This document shows, one piece after another, positions 33,197-42,544 of a DNA stretch of 64,000 bases. A program made the position numbers and the translations under genes. Origin of the DNA: Clostridiales bacterium (GTDB taxonomy: Bacteria; Bacillota; Clostridia; Christensenellales; Borkfalkiaceae); the NCBI GenBank assembly GCA_015069295.1, contig SVIW01000009.1, positions 1 through 64,000 on the forward strand, given 5' to 3'. The notes below the pieces were generated by a model. The model worked only from the letters and a program-made list of their open reading frames with translations. It was not told the origin of the DNA and searched no databases. Within the stretch, counting starts at the first letter, position 1. Every line of letters starts with the position of its first letter.

Positions 33197-34561
33197 TTAT
33201 TTTCCAAAAGCAACCTCTGCCGCCACGGACGAAATTTCCGCTTCTTTTGTGAAAACGAATTCCAAACAGAACCCTTCTCCGCGCTCGAATAAGTCAATTC
33301 CCACGCCCGTTTCCTTATCGCTGCCCATATCCACCCATCTTTCAACGATATGGTTTCCGTTATGCACTCGGCACAAAAACTCCCCGCGCCCGTGAAAGAG
33401 CAACCGTTTCAAAGTCTTTCTGCCCTGCTTTCCAAAAGTCAGCCTGCTGCTTTTGAAAAAACTCTGTCCGTATACCTCACCGTGCGCCGTTAACTTTTTC
33501 AACCAATCCAAATTGTCTTCCAATATCGTAAACAGCGTCCTCGACCCGTCGCCGCCCAGGCTCTTAAACCCGTCCGCAAAGCACGCCGTCGGCGTATTCC
33601 CGTCGAAAATAACCAACGTCGTATTCCCTCTCTTCTCGTCCTGATAACACAATAAAAACCTATCTTCTTTGGTAGTGCAAGTACAAAGCTGCCCCTCTTT
33701 CAACGGGTACACGGGTACCTCCTTACACACTTTTTCCGCCGTTTTGCCGTCAAACGCATACACACCGTCTTCTGCAAGAAAATAGATTTTTTCTCCGCAT
33801 ACCGCAGCGCTCGTACAAAAAATCTTCCCCCCGCTATAAGGCAATCGTTCCAAACGACATTCCGCCATGTCCCCGCTCGGTATCAAGCAGTAAATCCCGT
33901 ATTCCAAAATCACGTAGATTTTCTCTTTCCACACGACGAAATTGGTGATTTCTCCGTATTCCGCCGTCAAATCTATATACGAATTCCCTTCCTCGCCTTT
34001 AAAGACACACGGCTCGTCAGGCTCGGAAAACAAAATTCTCCCGCCCTCCAATCCGATGAACGCCCGTCCTTTATAGGCGCATACCGCCACTACGCAATGC
34101 AAATCCATAGGCGTACCGCCTTCAAAATCGTGCCAAGCCATGCCCTTGCCGACGAACAAAACCCCGTGCCTACCTTCTTTATTAAAGAGTACCACCGCCG
34201 CGCCGTCTTCGCCTGAACGCGCTTTTATATCCACGTCCAATTGGTTAGGTCTTTGCTGATACAACATGCCGTTATCCCCCAAGAAAAACAACGCCTCGTT
34301 TTCCGTCTGCCCATCCTCCGCCGCATAACGAAAATAATACAGCTTTTTCGCGTTATTTCTTTGAAGCATCATTCCTTTCGCCTCGTCCCCGTCGCCCAAG
34401 AAACAAAACGGCTGGTATAAAAGAGCAGGTCTAACCCCCGCGCGGCAATCACAGTTATGCCTTTCCGCCACCCGCAAGCCTTCCTCTTTCCCAAACCTTT
34501 TATAAACGAACCATTCGCTTTTCCCTTTTACGTTTACCTTTCTTTTTTTATATCCCGTCAT
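33197..34561 (-). CDS. phage beta-propeller protein, P22 gp10-like (packaged-DNA stabilisation)
   Basis: 454 residues from MTGYKKRKVNV; this ATG overlaps the preceding stop (TAATG) and has GAAGGTGG before it, while a GTG nine bases upstream is the alternative start. The protein is a run of about six or seven beta-blade repeats: GRHGVLFVGKGMAWHDFEGG, KGRAFIGLEGGRILFSEPD, VWKEKIYVILEYGIYCLIP, CGEKIYFLAEDGVYAFDG. By position (after coat and a gp4-like connector) and predicted propeller fold it resembles P22 gp10, which plugs the filled head. This is inference from synteny and repeats, not from a clear motif. Confidence 0.5.
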   Translation of the reverse strand: MTGYKKRKVNVKGKSEWFVYKRFGKEEGLRVAERHNCDCRAGVRPALLYQPFCFLGDGDEAKGMMLQRNNAKKLYYFRYAAEDGQTENEALFFLGDNGMLYQQRPNQLDVDIKARSGEDGAAVVLFNKEGRHGVLFVGKGMAWHDFEGGTPMDLHCVVAVCAYKGRAFIGLEGGRILFSEPDEPCVFKGEEGNSYIDLTAEYGEITNFVVWKEKIYVILEYGIYCLIPSGDMAECRLERLPYSGGKIFCTSAAVCGEKIYFLAEDGVYAFDGKTAEKVCKEVPVYPLKEGQLCTCTTKEDRFLLCYQDEKRGNTTLVIFDGNTPTACFADGFKSLGGDGSRTLFTILEDNLDWLKKLTAHGEVYGQSFFKSSRLTFGKQGRKTLKRLLFHGRGEFLCRVHNGNHIVERWVDMGSDKETGVGIDLFERGEGFCLEFVFTKEAEISSVAAEVAFGK

Positions 34562-35112
34562 TATATCCACCTTCTCGACGAAATCCGCTTATACGGCGCC
34601 AACGAGCGCACGCTCTCGATCGCGTCCTTGTATTTTCTGTCCCAAACCGCCGCCTCTTCAAACAAGCCCATCGCCAAACAATACTCTGCCGCCACACCGA
34701 ACGCCAGCAAACGCTTGGAAACGTTTTCCCCGTACTCACATTCTCCGTCCACGTCCTTTTCCTCGGGCACGAACGTATATCGCACGCGAACGGTACTCGG
34801 CTGCGTCGTCAAATATTTCGGGAAAATTTTAAACGGCAGCGAATCCCCTTGCAAGTTCCGCACCTCTAAAACCCGCAATACCCTCTTTTGCAACCAGCTA
34901 TACAAAATCTGCCCCGTCTCCGTGCTATACGTTTCCTCGTTTATAAGCGGCAAATAATCAATTGCCAGCTCGTTTTCTACGAGATGAAAACAAGTCGTCA
35001 ACAGCTCTGCGTTTTTCTTCCCCAGCGTATCCGTATCCGCAAAATACGCCGCCACCTCTTCTTCAATCCCCAGCAGCCTCGCCGCCGAAAGCACTACCTC
35101 TTTTATCTTCAT
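34561..35112 (-). CDS. phage head-tail connector, P22 gp4-like
   Basis: 183-residue mostly helical protein: KIKEVVLSAARLLGIEEEVAAYF, LLTTCFHLVENELAIDYLPL, and VSKRLLAFGVAAEYCLAMGLFEEAAVWDRKYKDAIES. Small helical proteins of this size directly after the coat gene are head-completion connectors (gp4 of P22, gp15 of SPP1). The start has AGGAG. It overlaps the next gene by a base and is separated from the coat gene by a terminator-like hairpin (35191-35226). Function assigned by position and size. Confidence 0.5.
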   Translation of the reverse strand: MKIKEVVLSAARLLGIEEEVAAYFADTDTLGKKNAELLTTCFHLVENELAIDYLPLINEETYSTETGQILYSWLQKRVLRVLEVRNLQGDSLPFKIFPKYLTTQPSTVRVRYTFVPEEKDVDGECEYGENVSKRLLAFGVAAEYCLAMGLFEEAAVWDRKYKDAIESVRSLAPYKRISSRRWI

Positions 35113-35190
35113 ACTTCTCCTTTTTACCTCCGCCCTTATAGTGTTATTTTTCCTCTTTTTCTACCGCCACATTCGCTCATAATTTTAATA

Positions 35191-35226
35191 AAGGGGGTAC
35201 AGGTACGCGTTGAACGCACCAATACC
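35191..35226 (-). terminator. hairpin after the coat protein gene
   Basis: Minus strand GGGGGTA...TACCCCC with an inner GCGTT-CAACGC stem, then TTTATT. It may lower expression of the connector genes relative to coat. Confidence 0.6.
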
Positions 35227-35254
35227 CCCTCCCCCTCACGAAGTCTTCGCGTTT

Positions 35255-36406
35255 TTACGCTTCGGTAATCCCCGTAATCATACCTTGACCGCAAGGACGC
35301 TGACAAACGAGTTCGGCATACTTAACGAGGGTCGCCGTATACACGGGCTTGCCCGCTACCTGCTTTAAGATTTTCCCGTCTTCCGCCTCCAACCACTGCC
35401 AATCGCAAAGCTGACAAAGCTTAAAGTCGTCGGTGTTGAGAAGGTACATCGTACCCGCAGGACAGAATCTATCCACGACGATAGGAATCCCGTTATAGCT
35501 AATCGCCTTGAAACCGCCCTCAATTTCCATAGTCGGCAGCGATACGTGATTTTGTTTAAAATAGGAAAGCAACGCGCGGCGTACCCCCCACGAACAAACG
35601 ATAAAGTTTACCTTACCGCCCGAAACCTCTTCAATTTCGTCCAAAGCCGTCTGGATCGTCATTTCGTCGATTTCGCCCGCGTCCTCCAAAACGTAAGGCT
35701 GCATCACCGTAACGTCTCTATCTACGCCGTAGAGTCTGTTTTCAGAGAAAATCGCACCCAAGCCCGTCAGCTCGTTGTTATCCGAACCGTAGATATAGAT
35801 AAGTGTTCCCTCAGGCACGTCGGTATTAAGAGGATAAGCCCCGGAAATATAAATTTTCTTTTCCTTTCTATCCACCTTTTCTACGACCAAGTTATCATAC
35901 TCGCTCTTGCTGGAAACGCGTACGCGCATACCTTCGACAATCCCGCTTACGCTGTCGAGGAAAATCCAATAATTTTGTACCCTAATCGTCTTTGCGACAA
36001 CCCCGCTGCCGTCGCCGAACAACATTCTGCCAAAATTAAAGGTCGCGCTCTTTACAAGCGTATTCATCTCGTCGTTCAAAAGATTGACGAACGAGCCCTC
36101 GTCGCTAGCGGAAGCGCGAAGCGCCTTATCGGAAATTTCAATCGTGCCGTACAAATTCTTCAAAGGCAGAGTAAACTGCAAATACTGCGAAGCGGACGCC
36201 GTGGGCAAATCCCCCGTTTCCGTACCCGCGCCGATCCCTGCGCTGTACGACTTACGCACCGTCATTTTCACGTCCTTCCCCACGACGTTTGCGCTCGTGC
36301 GTTCAATGCTGGCTAAAAACGGATTGGTTTTCATATTCAACGATTCCGCTACTGCGCCCAAATAAAAAGATTTCAATGCGCTATCCGCGCTGTTTAAAGT
36401 TACCAT
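35255..36406 (-). CDS. phage major capsid (coat) protein
   Basis: 383 residues; AAAGGAGTAAAAGT precedes the ATG. It starts with a helical arm (VTLNSADSALKSFYLGAVAESLN) and has the coat-typical TNPFLASIERTSANVVGKDVKMTVR, ETGDLPTASASQYLQFTLPLKNLYGTIEISDKAL and YNGIPIVVDRFCPAGTMYLLNTDDFKL near the end. The last motif, a recognised island or metal site with the phrase NGIPI..D...P, is found in many HK97-fold coat proteins. It lies between the scaffold and connector genes as expected. Confidence 0.8.
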   Translation of the reverse strand: MVTLNSADSALKSFYLGAVAESLNMKTNPFLASIERTSANVVGKDVKMTVRKSYSAGIGAGTETGDLPTASASQYLQFTLPLKNLYGTIEISDKALRASASDEGSFVNLLNDEMNTLVKSATFNFGRMLFGDGSGVVAKTIRVQNYWIFLDSVSGIVEGMRVRVSSKSEYDNLVVEKVDRKEKKIYISGAYPLNTDVPEGTLIYIYGSDNNELTGLGAIFSENRLYGVDRDVTVMQPYVLEDAGEIDEMTIQTALDEIEEVSGGKVNFIVCSWGVRRALLSYFKQNHVSLPTMEIEGGFKAISYNGIPIVVDRFCPAGTMYLLNTDDFKLCQLCDWQWLEAEDGKILKQVAGKPVYTATLVKYAELVCQRPCGQGMITGITEA

Positions 36407-36447
36407 ACTTTTACTCCTTTTTTACGTTTTTATTTTTCCTTGCTCTT

Positions 36448-37170
36448 TCAACCGTTTTTCGGCATTTTAAAATACTGCAACGCCATATCCCCGGCGTCGT
36501 GGATATTTCTCGGCTTTAAAGGCGGGGCGGCAAGCGTCCCCCTCCCCAAAGCCGTCAAGGGCGCGCCGCCCTTCCCCATCGAAGATAAATACTCCCCGAT
36601 AATTCGCAACCGTACGTTTTCGTTTTCGCAAACCTGTGTATACAGCGCCTTTGACGCATCTTCCTCGTCCGCACTCTCTACAACGTTCGACGTTTCCCTT
36701 TCCGACCCCGTTTGGACGGTATCTTCCGCCCCCGTACTCTCCTTCGAAAAAGCTGCCAAATCCGTCTCCACAGCCTCGCCTACACCCCCGTCCGTTGCCG
36801 CCGTTAAAGGCTCTCGTTTCTCCTCGGTTTTTTCCGCTTCCCCGCACGGCGCTACGCTCGTTGCTTTCTCGATAAACTCGTCAAAAGCCCTCGTTTCCGC
36901 CCTCCGCGCCTCGGCGTTCTTACGGAGCTTTTCCACCCCCGACGCCGCCTTGCTCTGCGATTCCGCTTCCCGCGCCTGTTTCTCCAACGCCTTCAAGCGT
37001 TGGCTACGCCTTGTAAACTCCGCCTGTAACGATTCGTACGCCCTTACAAGGGCGCTTACGTCCTTAAACTTTTCGGGTACCGCCGAGTCCTCTTTCCCAT
37101 CTTCCGTCTTCGCCGTCGCGCTTACCTCCGTCCCGTCCGTTTCCACGTAAACGTTCTCCTCTTTTTCCAT
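36448..37170 (-). CDS. phage scaffolding protein (probable)
   Basis: 240 residues, very acidic and low in hydrophobics, with a long coiled-coil-prone part (ALVRAYESLQAEFTRRSQRLKALEKQAREAESQSKA) and an unstructured Glu/Thr-rich region. The N-terminal phrase PEKFKDVSALVRAYESLQAEF is typical of capsid-assembly scaffolds. The C terminus ends PRNIHDAGDMALQYFKMPKNG. Size and location between portal and coat match the scaffold slot of P22-like modules. AAAGGAGG precedes the start. Confidence 0.6.
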   Translation of the reverse strand: MEKEENVYVETDGTEVSATAKTEDGKEDSAVPEKFKDVSALVRAYESLQAEFTRRSQRLKALEKQAREAESQSKAASGVEKLRKNAEARRAETRAFDEFIEKATSVAPCGEAEKTEEKREPLTAATDGGVGEAVETDLAAFSKESTGAEDTVQTGSERETSNVVESADEEDASKALYTQVCENENVRLRIIGEYLSSMGKGGAPLTALGRGTLAAPPLKPRNIHDAGDMALQYFKMPKNG

Positions 37171-37182
37171 AAATATCCTCCT

Positions 37183-39072
37183 TTATTCCTTTACGGAAAC
37201 GTCCCTTTTCGTTTCCGCTTTTTCCATTTCCTTATGCGCCTTGATATGCGCCCCGACTCGCCCTTTAATTTCCTCGTACGCCGCAGCCGTTTTCGTCCCC
37301 GAAGACAATAAAAACCGCACGTGTTCTTGGATATGCAGAGTATGTTCGTCGAACTCGTCAGGCAATACCGCCGCCGACTTCATCGTCAAATTCTCCTCGC
37401 CCGCTTTTGCGATGTGCAATGCGGAAATATCCCGCGCGTTTTCATAACTGCCGAACCCGAACGCTTCCAAAATACGGTTCTTATTCTCTTTGCTCATCTT
37501 CCCGTCCTCGTCCGTCAAAAGCCCCGCCTCGTACAACCGCAGCAATACCTCTTTCTTCTCCTCGGGAGTCGAATTTTCTTGCGACTCGAACTGAATATCG
37601 CTCACCTCCAATTTCGAAGCGTTAAAATAATACACCTGCGCCTTTTTATCCTCGCCCGTCATCGTCATCAGCCTTGCGTTGCCCGCAAATTGTCTATACA
37701 AACGCAAAATCTGCCGCCCAATCGCCTTCATTGCCCGTTCGATACACACCATCGTCGCCGACAGCCTCGTATCGTCCTGCGAAATCAAAAGCTGCAACCC
37801 CGTCGCGCTCGTTACCCTCGCAGGCGTCGAATTTCTCGTCAAATCGCTCACACCGCTAATCAAGGCAAACTCTTTTTCCAACCATTCCTCTTCGTCTTTA
37901 AACTCGCTCGGCACGCTTCCGCAATCGAGCATTTCCGGCGCTTTCCCGCCCTGTCTGTACACGAGCACCTTGCCGGGCAGCAACCCTTCTTCCGTCAGCT
38001 CGTCCGTATCAATCGAACCGTCTTCCACCGTCAAAACCCCCATCGACAGTCGGTTTAAAAACTCGTGTTTTCGATTGCGCACGGCATTGTACGCCCTCTG
38101 CACGGGAATCAGTCTGTCAATCACGCTTCCCGCAAAAAACGCACCGGGCAAACGCAAACAATCCTGCTTTACGAACGGAAAATCTCTCTCCTCGCGCTCG
38201 CCGTTTTTATAGGGCAAATCCCCCTCAAAAAGCAATTCTCCGCCCGCAACGATCTCCAATCTCCCCTTGGGATATGCACTGCAAGGCTTGGTATAACGCT
38301 CTATCAAAGTAACCCCCTCTTCCACCGTCGCCTTATTGATCCCAACGGATTCCGTCGGCAATCTCCCCGCGCTCGGCTCGCTGTAGCCTACCAAAGTCGT
38401 AATTTCTTCTCCTTTTACCGTTACGCCGAACCGCTCTTTTACGTACTCCGCCGTTACCGCTTGCGCGTGAATCAAACTCTTAATTCCTTCCAATTCTTCC
38501 ACGTCCAAACGGTCGGGAAAGATCTCGAACGGCGGCACGACGGAAACCTGCACTTCCCCCTCGTACATAGGCTTTCCCATATCGTCAACGGCTACCTGCC
38601 TGCCACCTTTTTCATTCCACAGCACTTTATAAAACACGCTACCGCAGGTTTCCGCCCACAATATCGCCTTAGAAAGCGCGTCTTGCAGCGAAATACGGTC
38701 TTGTACGTATTGCAAAATCCCCGTCGCCAACTTCGCCGCCTTTACGTCCCCTTCCTCGTCCGAAAAAGCACGTACCCGCAATTCGGGCTTCATACGTTCC
38801 AGCTTCGCAATACGCGCGTCCACCGTCGGCGCAATATGATTAAACGCCCTGCGCGCCTGCCAGTAAAACTGTCTGTCCTCTTCCACCACGTCCCCAAGCG
38901 GCGAAACGTCGCAGTATTGGTTTCCGCTGAAAAAATTCAAATTCAAAGTCCACCCGCTTTCTATTTTCCGTCTTTGTTCCCGCCTTTTCAAAAAGTCCTC
39001 GGTAACCTCTCTTGCGAGCGCCTTTTTTCTTTTTTCTTCCGCTCTTTCCATTTCCAACATTTTTTCCGACAT
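37183..39072 (-). CDS. phage portal protein (P22 type)
   Basis: 629 residues from MSEKMLEMERAEE (AAGGAGAACGAG before the ATG; 12 more codons are open upstream without a site). The portal is the dodecameric channel for DNA entry. Visible parts: WTLNLNFFSGNQY, RRAFNHIAPTVDARIAKLERMKPELRV, SVVPPFEIFPDRLDVEEL, and GSVIDRLIPVQRAYNAVRNRKHEF followed by the helix QLLISQDDTRLSATMVCIERAMKAIGRQILRLYRQFAG. These match the P22/podovirus portal family in order and length. The C-terminal tail is charged and helical (KTAAAYEEIKGRVGAHIKAHKEMEKAETK). Confidence 0.85.
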   Translation of the reverse strand: MSEKMLEMERAEEKRKKALAREVTEDFLKRREQRRKIESGWTLNLNFFSGNQYCDVSPLGDVVEEDRQFYWQARRAFNHIAPTVDARIAKLERMKPELRVRAFSDEEGDVKAAKLATGILQYVQDRISLQDALSKAILWAETCGSVFYKVLWNEKGGRQVAVDDMGKPMYEGEVQVSVVPPFEIFPDRLDVEELEGIKSLIHAQAVTAEYVKERFGVTVKGEEITTLVGYSEPSAGRLPTESVGINKATVEEGVTLIERYTKPCSAYPKGRLEIVAGGELLFEGDLPYKNGEREERDFPFVKQDCLRLPGAFFAGSVIDRLIPVQRAYNAVRNRKHEFLNRLSMGVLTVEDGSIDTDELTEEGLLPGKVLVYRQGGKAPEMLDCGSVPSEFKDEEEWLEKEFALISGVSDLTRNSTPARVTSATGLQLLISQDDTRLSATMVCIERAMKAIGRQILRLYRQFAGNARLMTMTGEDKKAQVYYFNASKLEVSDIQFESQENSTPEEKKEVLLRLYEAGLLTDEDGKMSKENKNRILEAFGFGSYENARDISALHIAKAGEENLTMKSAAVLPDEFDEHTLHIQEHVRFLLSSGTKTAAAYEEIKGRVGAHIKAHKEMEKAETKRDVSVKE

Positions 39073-39319
39073 TCTCGTTCTCCTTATTTTTTCTTTTCTT
39101 TGTTTCATTTTTTCTTATTGATTCTTCCTTCCCCTTGTCCGACCGAGCAAGCCTTGGCGCGTATCGCATCTCCCTTTCGTCATTGCGAGCATACGCCGCG
39201 AGATCGTCTCATTTTTTTTCGTAATGGCACCTAGCGTATGCGCGGCAATCTCATCATAATTCCCTCCACAATCCCAAATTCCGCATTCCGAATCCCGAAC
39301 TCCGCAATTCCGAATCCCC
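39073..39319. repeat. intergenic repeat inside the phage module
   Basis: No gene is seen. From 39179 it carries CATTGCGAG...GGCAATCTC, related to the inverted repeat at 83-157, with its own GCATACGC/GCGTATGC arms, and then a short degenerate run around 39265-39310 (AATTCCGCATTCCGAATCCC). The same run appears in inverse near 58040. Its presence between portal and terminase genes shows that the module has been resident long enough to collect host repeats. Confidence 0.55.
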
Positions 39320-39673
39320 CTACTCCTTAGCCCTTACCACCCGCTTTCTCGGCTTCGCCCTCGCCTTTTTTACCACACTCTCCGTTTTCACGGCGCTTTT
39401 CTTTTTTTCTCCCGCCTTCAACGTTTCCAACAATCTTTGTTTTTCCTCTTCCAATTCCTCGTCCGTCATCGCCCCGTACTCGCCGGCTTCGCCGCCGCCA
39501 AGCAACATCTGTACCGCTTTCAAATCGGGCGGCACGTCCTTTTTCGTCTTTTTCCGCTTCGTCAGCTTCAACGTCCCGTCCACTTCGGCATACTCCTCCG
39601 TTACTTCCGCCAGCTGATAACCAAGCGCCACCTTCAATAATACTTCGTCTATTTTTTCTCGATTCTCTCCCAT
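39320..39673 (-). CDS. phage terminase small-subunit-like protein
   Basis: 117 residues. The stretch LLKVALGYQLAEVTEEYAEVDGTLKLTKRKKTKKDVPPDLKAVQMLL matches the part of small terminase subunits in which a GY.Y.E.T.E segment is followed by a basic linker, VPPD and a helix. The usual N-terminal DNA-binding helices are missing, so the protein is short, and the rest is a lysine-rich tail (KKSAVKTESVVKKARAKPRKR). It is placed between large terminase and portal. Function is probable, not sure. Confidence 0.55.
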   Translation of the reverse strand: MGENREKIDEVLLKVALGYQLAEVTEEYAEVDGTLKLTKRKKTKKDVPPDLKAVQMLLGGGEAGEYGAMTDEELEEEKQRLLETLKAGEKKKSAVKTESVVKKARAKPRKRVVRAKE

Positions 39674-39710
39674 ACCATTCTCCGTTCATCTCATACCTGT
39701 CCCATCCGTT

Positions 39711-41147
39711 TCAATGCTCAAACCGCTTTTTCGCAAGCCCTCGTATCCGTTTTTCCTTGTCCCTTTGTATCGCGGTTTTCTCCTCTACGGCAGGCGTTTT
39801 TTTCGGCCTCGTCATCAGATAATACCGCATCTCGTCCAAGCTATGATCGTCCACCTTTCTCGGCGCGTCTCCGCTCCCCCAATAATATCCTTTCAGCTCG
39901 CGTATCAGATGCACGCACGAACGAAAGATGTACAAATTCGGCAGCCCGTTTCGACGATTTAAATAACTCTTCACCCGCGCAATCCCCGAAAACAAATCCT
40001 TCTCCACGTTCGGATTCACCAAAATCCCCCGCTCGTAAAACAGCTCCACGACGCTTTTCACGCTCCCCAAGGTTCTCTGCTTTGCCGCGCTGTCAATCAA
40101 AGCGCAAATTCTCCCCCGACTGTCGGTGTGCCACCCCAATTCCTCACAAATCCGTTTCAACGCCTCGGCGTGATAATCGATATCCCGCCCCGCCTCGTAA
40201 TGCTCGGCAATCACGTACACGTTGTCGTCAAAATCCACCGCATACCAATGCGCGGACAGCGGATTGTTCAATCCGGGATCAATGGAAATGGTATCCTGCC
40301 ACTCCTTCGGCACGGCAAACGGCTCGATCACGTGCACCTGCTCGTCAAATTCGGGATAGACGAGCCCCGCCGAGTCGGACACGAACTTTCCGTACTTCCT
40401 CGCCTGCAACGCCCGCTCGTCCATACTCGCTTCCAAAGCGGCAATTTCCCCCTCGTCAAGATAGGGATTATCCCGCCATTCGACGAACTCGTACCAAACC
40501 TCAGGGTCGTTATGCCGATTTAAATAAATCTCGTTATACACGAACGTCAATCCCTTTAAGGGAGTCATCGTTCCGAAAATATCCCCTTTTTTATCCACGA
40601 CGCGCATACGGCACTCCGCGTATACGTCTTGGGGCGGCTCCTCGTCAAACCAAACGAAATCCAGCGAAGTCCCTTGAAACTTGTCCCTGCCCTGATCGCA
40701 GCTTTTAAACCCGATAACCGAGCTCCCGCCCAGCACGTTTTTCACGCGGATAAAATCGATAACGCCGTGCTCAGGCGAATCCTTCCGCCCGCTTAGCATC
40801 ACGATATCTTCAATCCAATCCCGCCGTAGATACCGCAAAATTTTCTTTTGCGCCACGTCCCTTTGCACCTGCGCGGAAAGGGACACCACCCAACCGCAAA
40901 CCTCTTTTTTGTTTTCGCGATAGGGGTGAATCCCACGCGCCATATACACGCATTCCACCGCGCCGCACTCCGTCTTTCCCGAACGGTTCCCCCCAAACAC
41001 CCAACGGTTCCGCTTTTTGCATTTATGAAACGCCAGTTGTTTTTCGTGCACCCTTTCCCCCGTATTATACGCCGCCAAAAAATCCCCCTCTTTCCGCCTT
41101 TTTTGCTCCGCCTCAATCCTGCGTAGTTTTTCTACAATTTCTTTCAT
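39711..41147 (-). CDS. terL: phage terminase large subunit
   Basis: DNA-packaging motor, 478 residues from MKEIVEKLRRI; an ATG at 41159 is also possible and neither has a strong ribosome site. The ATPase has Walker A VFGGNRSGKTE near residue 50 and Walker B LDFVWFDEEPP near 165, then GTMTPLKG as coupling motif. The RNase H-like nuclease shows SIDPGLNNP, ALIDSAAKQ and DDHSLDEMRYYL with its acidic residues. All motifs look intact. First structural gene of the head operon. Confidence 0.9.
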   Translation of the reverse strand: MKEIVEKLRRIEAEQKRRKEGDFLAAYNTGERVHEKQLAFHKCKKRNRWVFGGNRSGKTECGAVECVYMARGIHPYRENKKEVCGWVVSLSAQVQRDVAQKKILRYLRRDWIEDIVMLSGRKDSPEHGVIDFIRVKNVLGGSSVIGFKSCDQGRDKFQGTSLDFVWFDEEPPQDVYAECRMRVVDKKGDIFGTMTPLKGLTFVYNEIYLNRHNDPEVWYEFVEWRDNPYLDEGEIAALEASMDERALQARKYGKFVSDSAGLVYPEFDEQVHVIEPFAVPKEWQDTISIDPGLNNPLSAHWYAVDFDDNVYVIAEHYEAGRDIDYHAEALKRICEELGWHTDSRGRICALIDSAAKQRTLGSVKSVVELFYERGILVNPNVEKDLFSGIARVKSYLNRRNGLPNLYIFRSCVHLIRELKGYYWGSGDAPRKVDDHSLDEMRYYLMTRPKKTPAVEEKTAIQRDKEKRIRGLAKKRFEH

Positions 41148-41245
41148 AATTACTCTCATTCCCTCAAAACCCGCCCTCGCCGCGCTGTTATAATACCCTT
41201 TACCCCTCGCCCTGCGCGAGCATCAAAAACCCCAAGTATACCGCT

Positions 41246-41950
41246 ATGAAAAAACGCATTTTTCTGACAATTTTATCCCTCTTTCTTTTCTGCGCCTTTT
41301 CCCTGCCGCCCTGTGCGACGCGCCATATTGCGCGTGCGTCCGTTTTCCCGCGAGCGGGCGATTACGCCTGCATTCTCACCGAAGCCCGCTTTTGCACCGC
41401 CCCCGACGAAAGCACGGATATCTTTTTGCTGCCCAAAACCTATTACGTAAAACTCCTCGAATACGGCGAAAACTATTGCAAAATCGAATACCTCTACGAC
41501 AGCGCCGACACCAAAAAGCTAACGGGCTACGTCAAGACTTCCTCATTGACCTTCGTCGACTACGTCCCAGCCCGCCCCTATCTTTACTACTTCTTCGACG
41601 TAACCTACCGCATCGACGGCAAAACGGACGAGGACGACTTCCTCTCCCAAATCACGGTTACCTGCGTGTATTACGGCGACAAACGCGTCGGCTCTACCCA
41701 GTATTGCTACGTCCTTTTAGAAAACGAATTCGGCTACGTCCCAAAACCCGCCACCCTTTCCTTTGAGGAAAATACCGAATACGCCGACCGCCTTGCCGCA
41801 AAGACGGAAAAACCGAATATAACCGAAGAAGACGACGGAGCTTCCCCCTTACAAATTGCCATTCTCGTCCTGCTTTGCCTGCTCGTTCCCGTCCTCGCCG
41901 CCCTCGTTTTAAAGCCGCCCCGCCGCCCCCCTTACGAAAACGACGAATAA
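41246..41950 (+). CDS. membrane-anchored SH3-like surface protein
   Basis: 234 residues with an N-terminal signal peptide (KRIFLTILSLFLFCAFSL) and a C-terminal membrane helix (IAILVLLCLLVPVLAALVL) followed by a short basic tail. The extracellular part resembles a bacterial SH3 domain (ETYYVKLLEYGENYCKIEY-like, LTGYVKTSSLTFVDY). The same layout ends the 42765 protein, so the two are likely paralogues. It runs against the phage genes on the opposite strand, 98 bp upstream of terL. It is either a host gene trapped in the module or a morphon-like cargo. No enzymatic motif is seen. Confidence 0.7.
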   Translation: MKKRIFLTILSLFLFCAFSLPPCATRHIARASVFPRAGDYACILTEARFCTAPDESTDIFLLPKTYYVKLLEYGENYCKIEYLYDSADTKKLTGYVKTSSLTFVDYVPARPYLYYFFDVTYRIDGKTDEDDFLSQITVTCVYYGDKRVGSTQYCYVLLENEFGYVPKPATLSFEENTEYADRLAAKTEKPNITEEDDGASPLQIAILVLLCLLVPVLAALVLKPPRRPPYENDE

Positions 41951-41952
41951 TT

Positions 41953-42450
41953 TCATCTCGTACCTGCCCCCGTTAAAGCCTCTCTTTTTTGCCGCTCTCG
42001 TTTTTGCAAGCGCTTGCGCACCGCCTTAAACGGCTCGCTCTCCGCCCACGATTGTATGTACGTCTCTTTCGTCAATCCCTCTTTGATAAACAAGCCGTCC
42101 AGCCTTTCTTCCAGCTTGTCCTGCATACGGAAATATTTCCGCCTGCTCCACGCCTGCCCCGCTTCGGTTTTGAGGATTTTCTCCTTTCGTTTCCTTCCAA
42201 AATAACGGATTTCCAACAACGCCTTTTCCGTCTGCGAAAGCTTGTCCATTACCCTTTCCACGCCCGCCTTTAACGCGGTAAGATTTTCTTTCCAAACGAT
42301 TTCCTCCGCCAAATATTCCACCAACCTTTCCGCCGTCATTCCGCTTTTATAAGACAGTAACGCTCTGTTTTTTATGTGCTCCTCATAATCCTTTTCTACC
42401 GTTACCAACAACGGATATACGTACAAAATCTCCTTTACGTACTCCTCCAA
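41953..42450 (-). CDS. phage regulator with sigma-like helix-turn-helix (ArpU/RinA type, probable)
   Basis: 165 residues starting at TTG (42450), chosen because AGGAGGTGAAAA lies in front. Highly charged, helical. The middle (VMDKLSQTEKALLEIRYFGRKRKEKI then WSRRKYFRMQDKLEERLDGLF) has the look of a sigma-70 region 4 or ArpU-type helix-turn-helix, in which a Y..I.Y..K pattern and a WS.R.Y.R recognition helix are common. Such proteins activate late operons in Gram-positive phages and stand just before the terminase genes, as here. It is the first gene after a LexA box. Confidence 0.55.
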   Translation of the reverse strand: MEEYVKEILYVYPLLVTVEKDYEEHIKNRALLSYKSGMTAERLVEYLAEEIVWKENLTALKAGVERVMDKLSQTEKALLEIRYFGRKRKEKILKTEAGQAWSRRKYFRMQDKLEERLDGLFIKEGLTKETYIQSWAESEPFKAVRKRLQKRERQKREALTGAGTR

Positions 42451-42544
42451 ACCTTTTCACCTCCTTTCTTGCCGAAGCGACGCGCCTATTATGTCATCAA
42501 TTCTCGACTTTACAAGAACCCACTGCCGCTTTTTGATAAAAATC

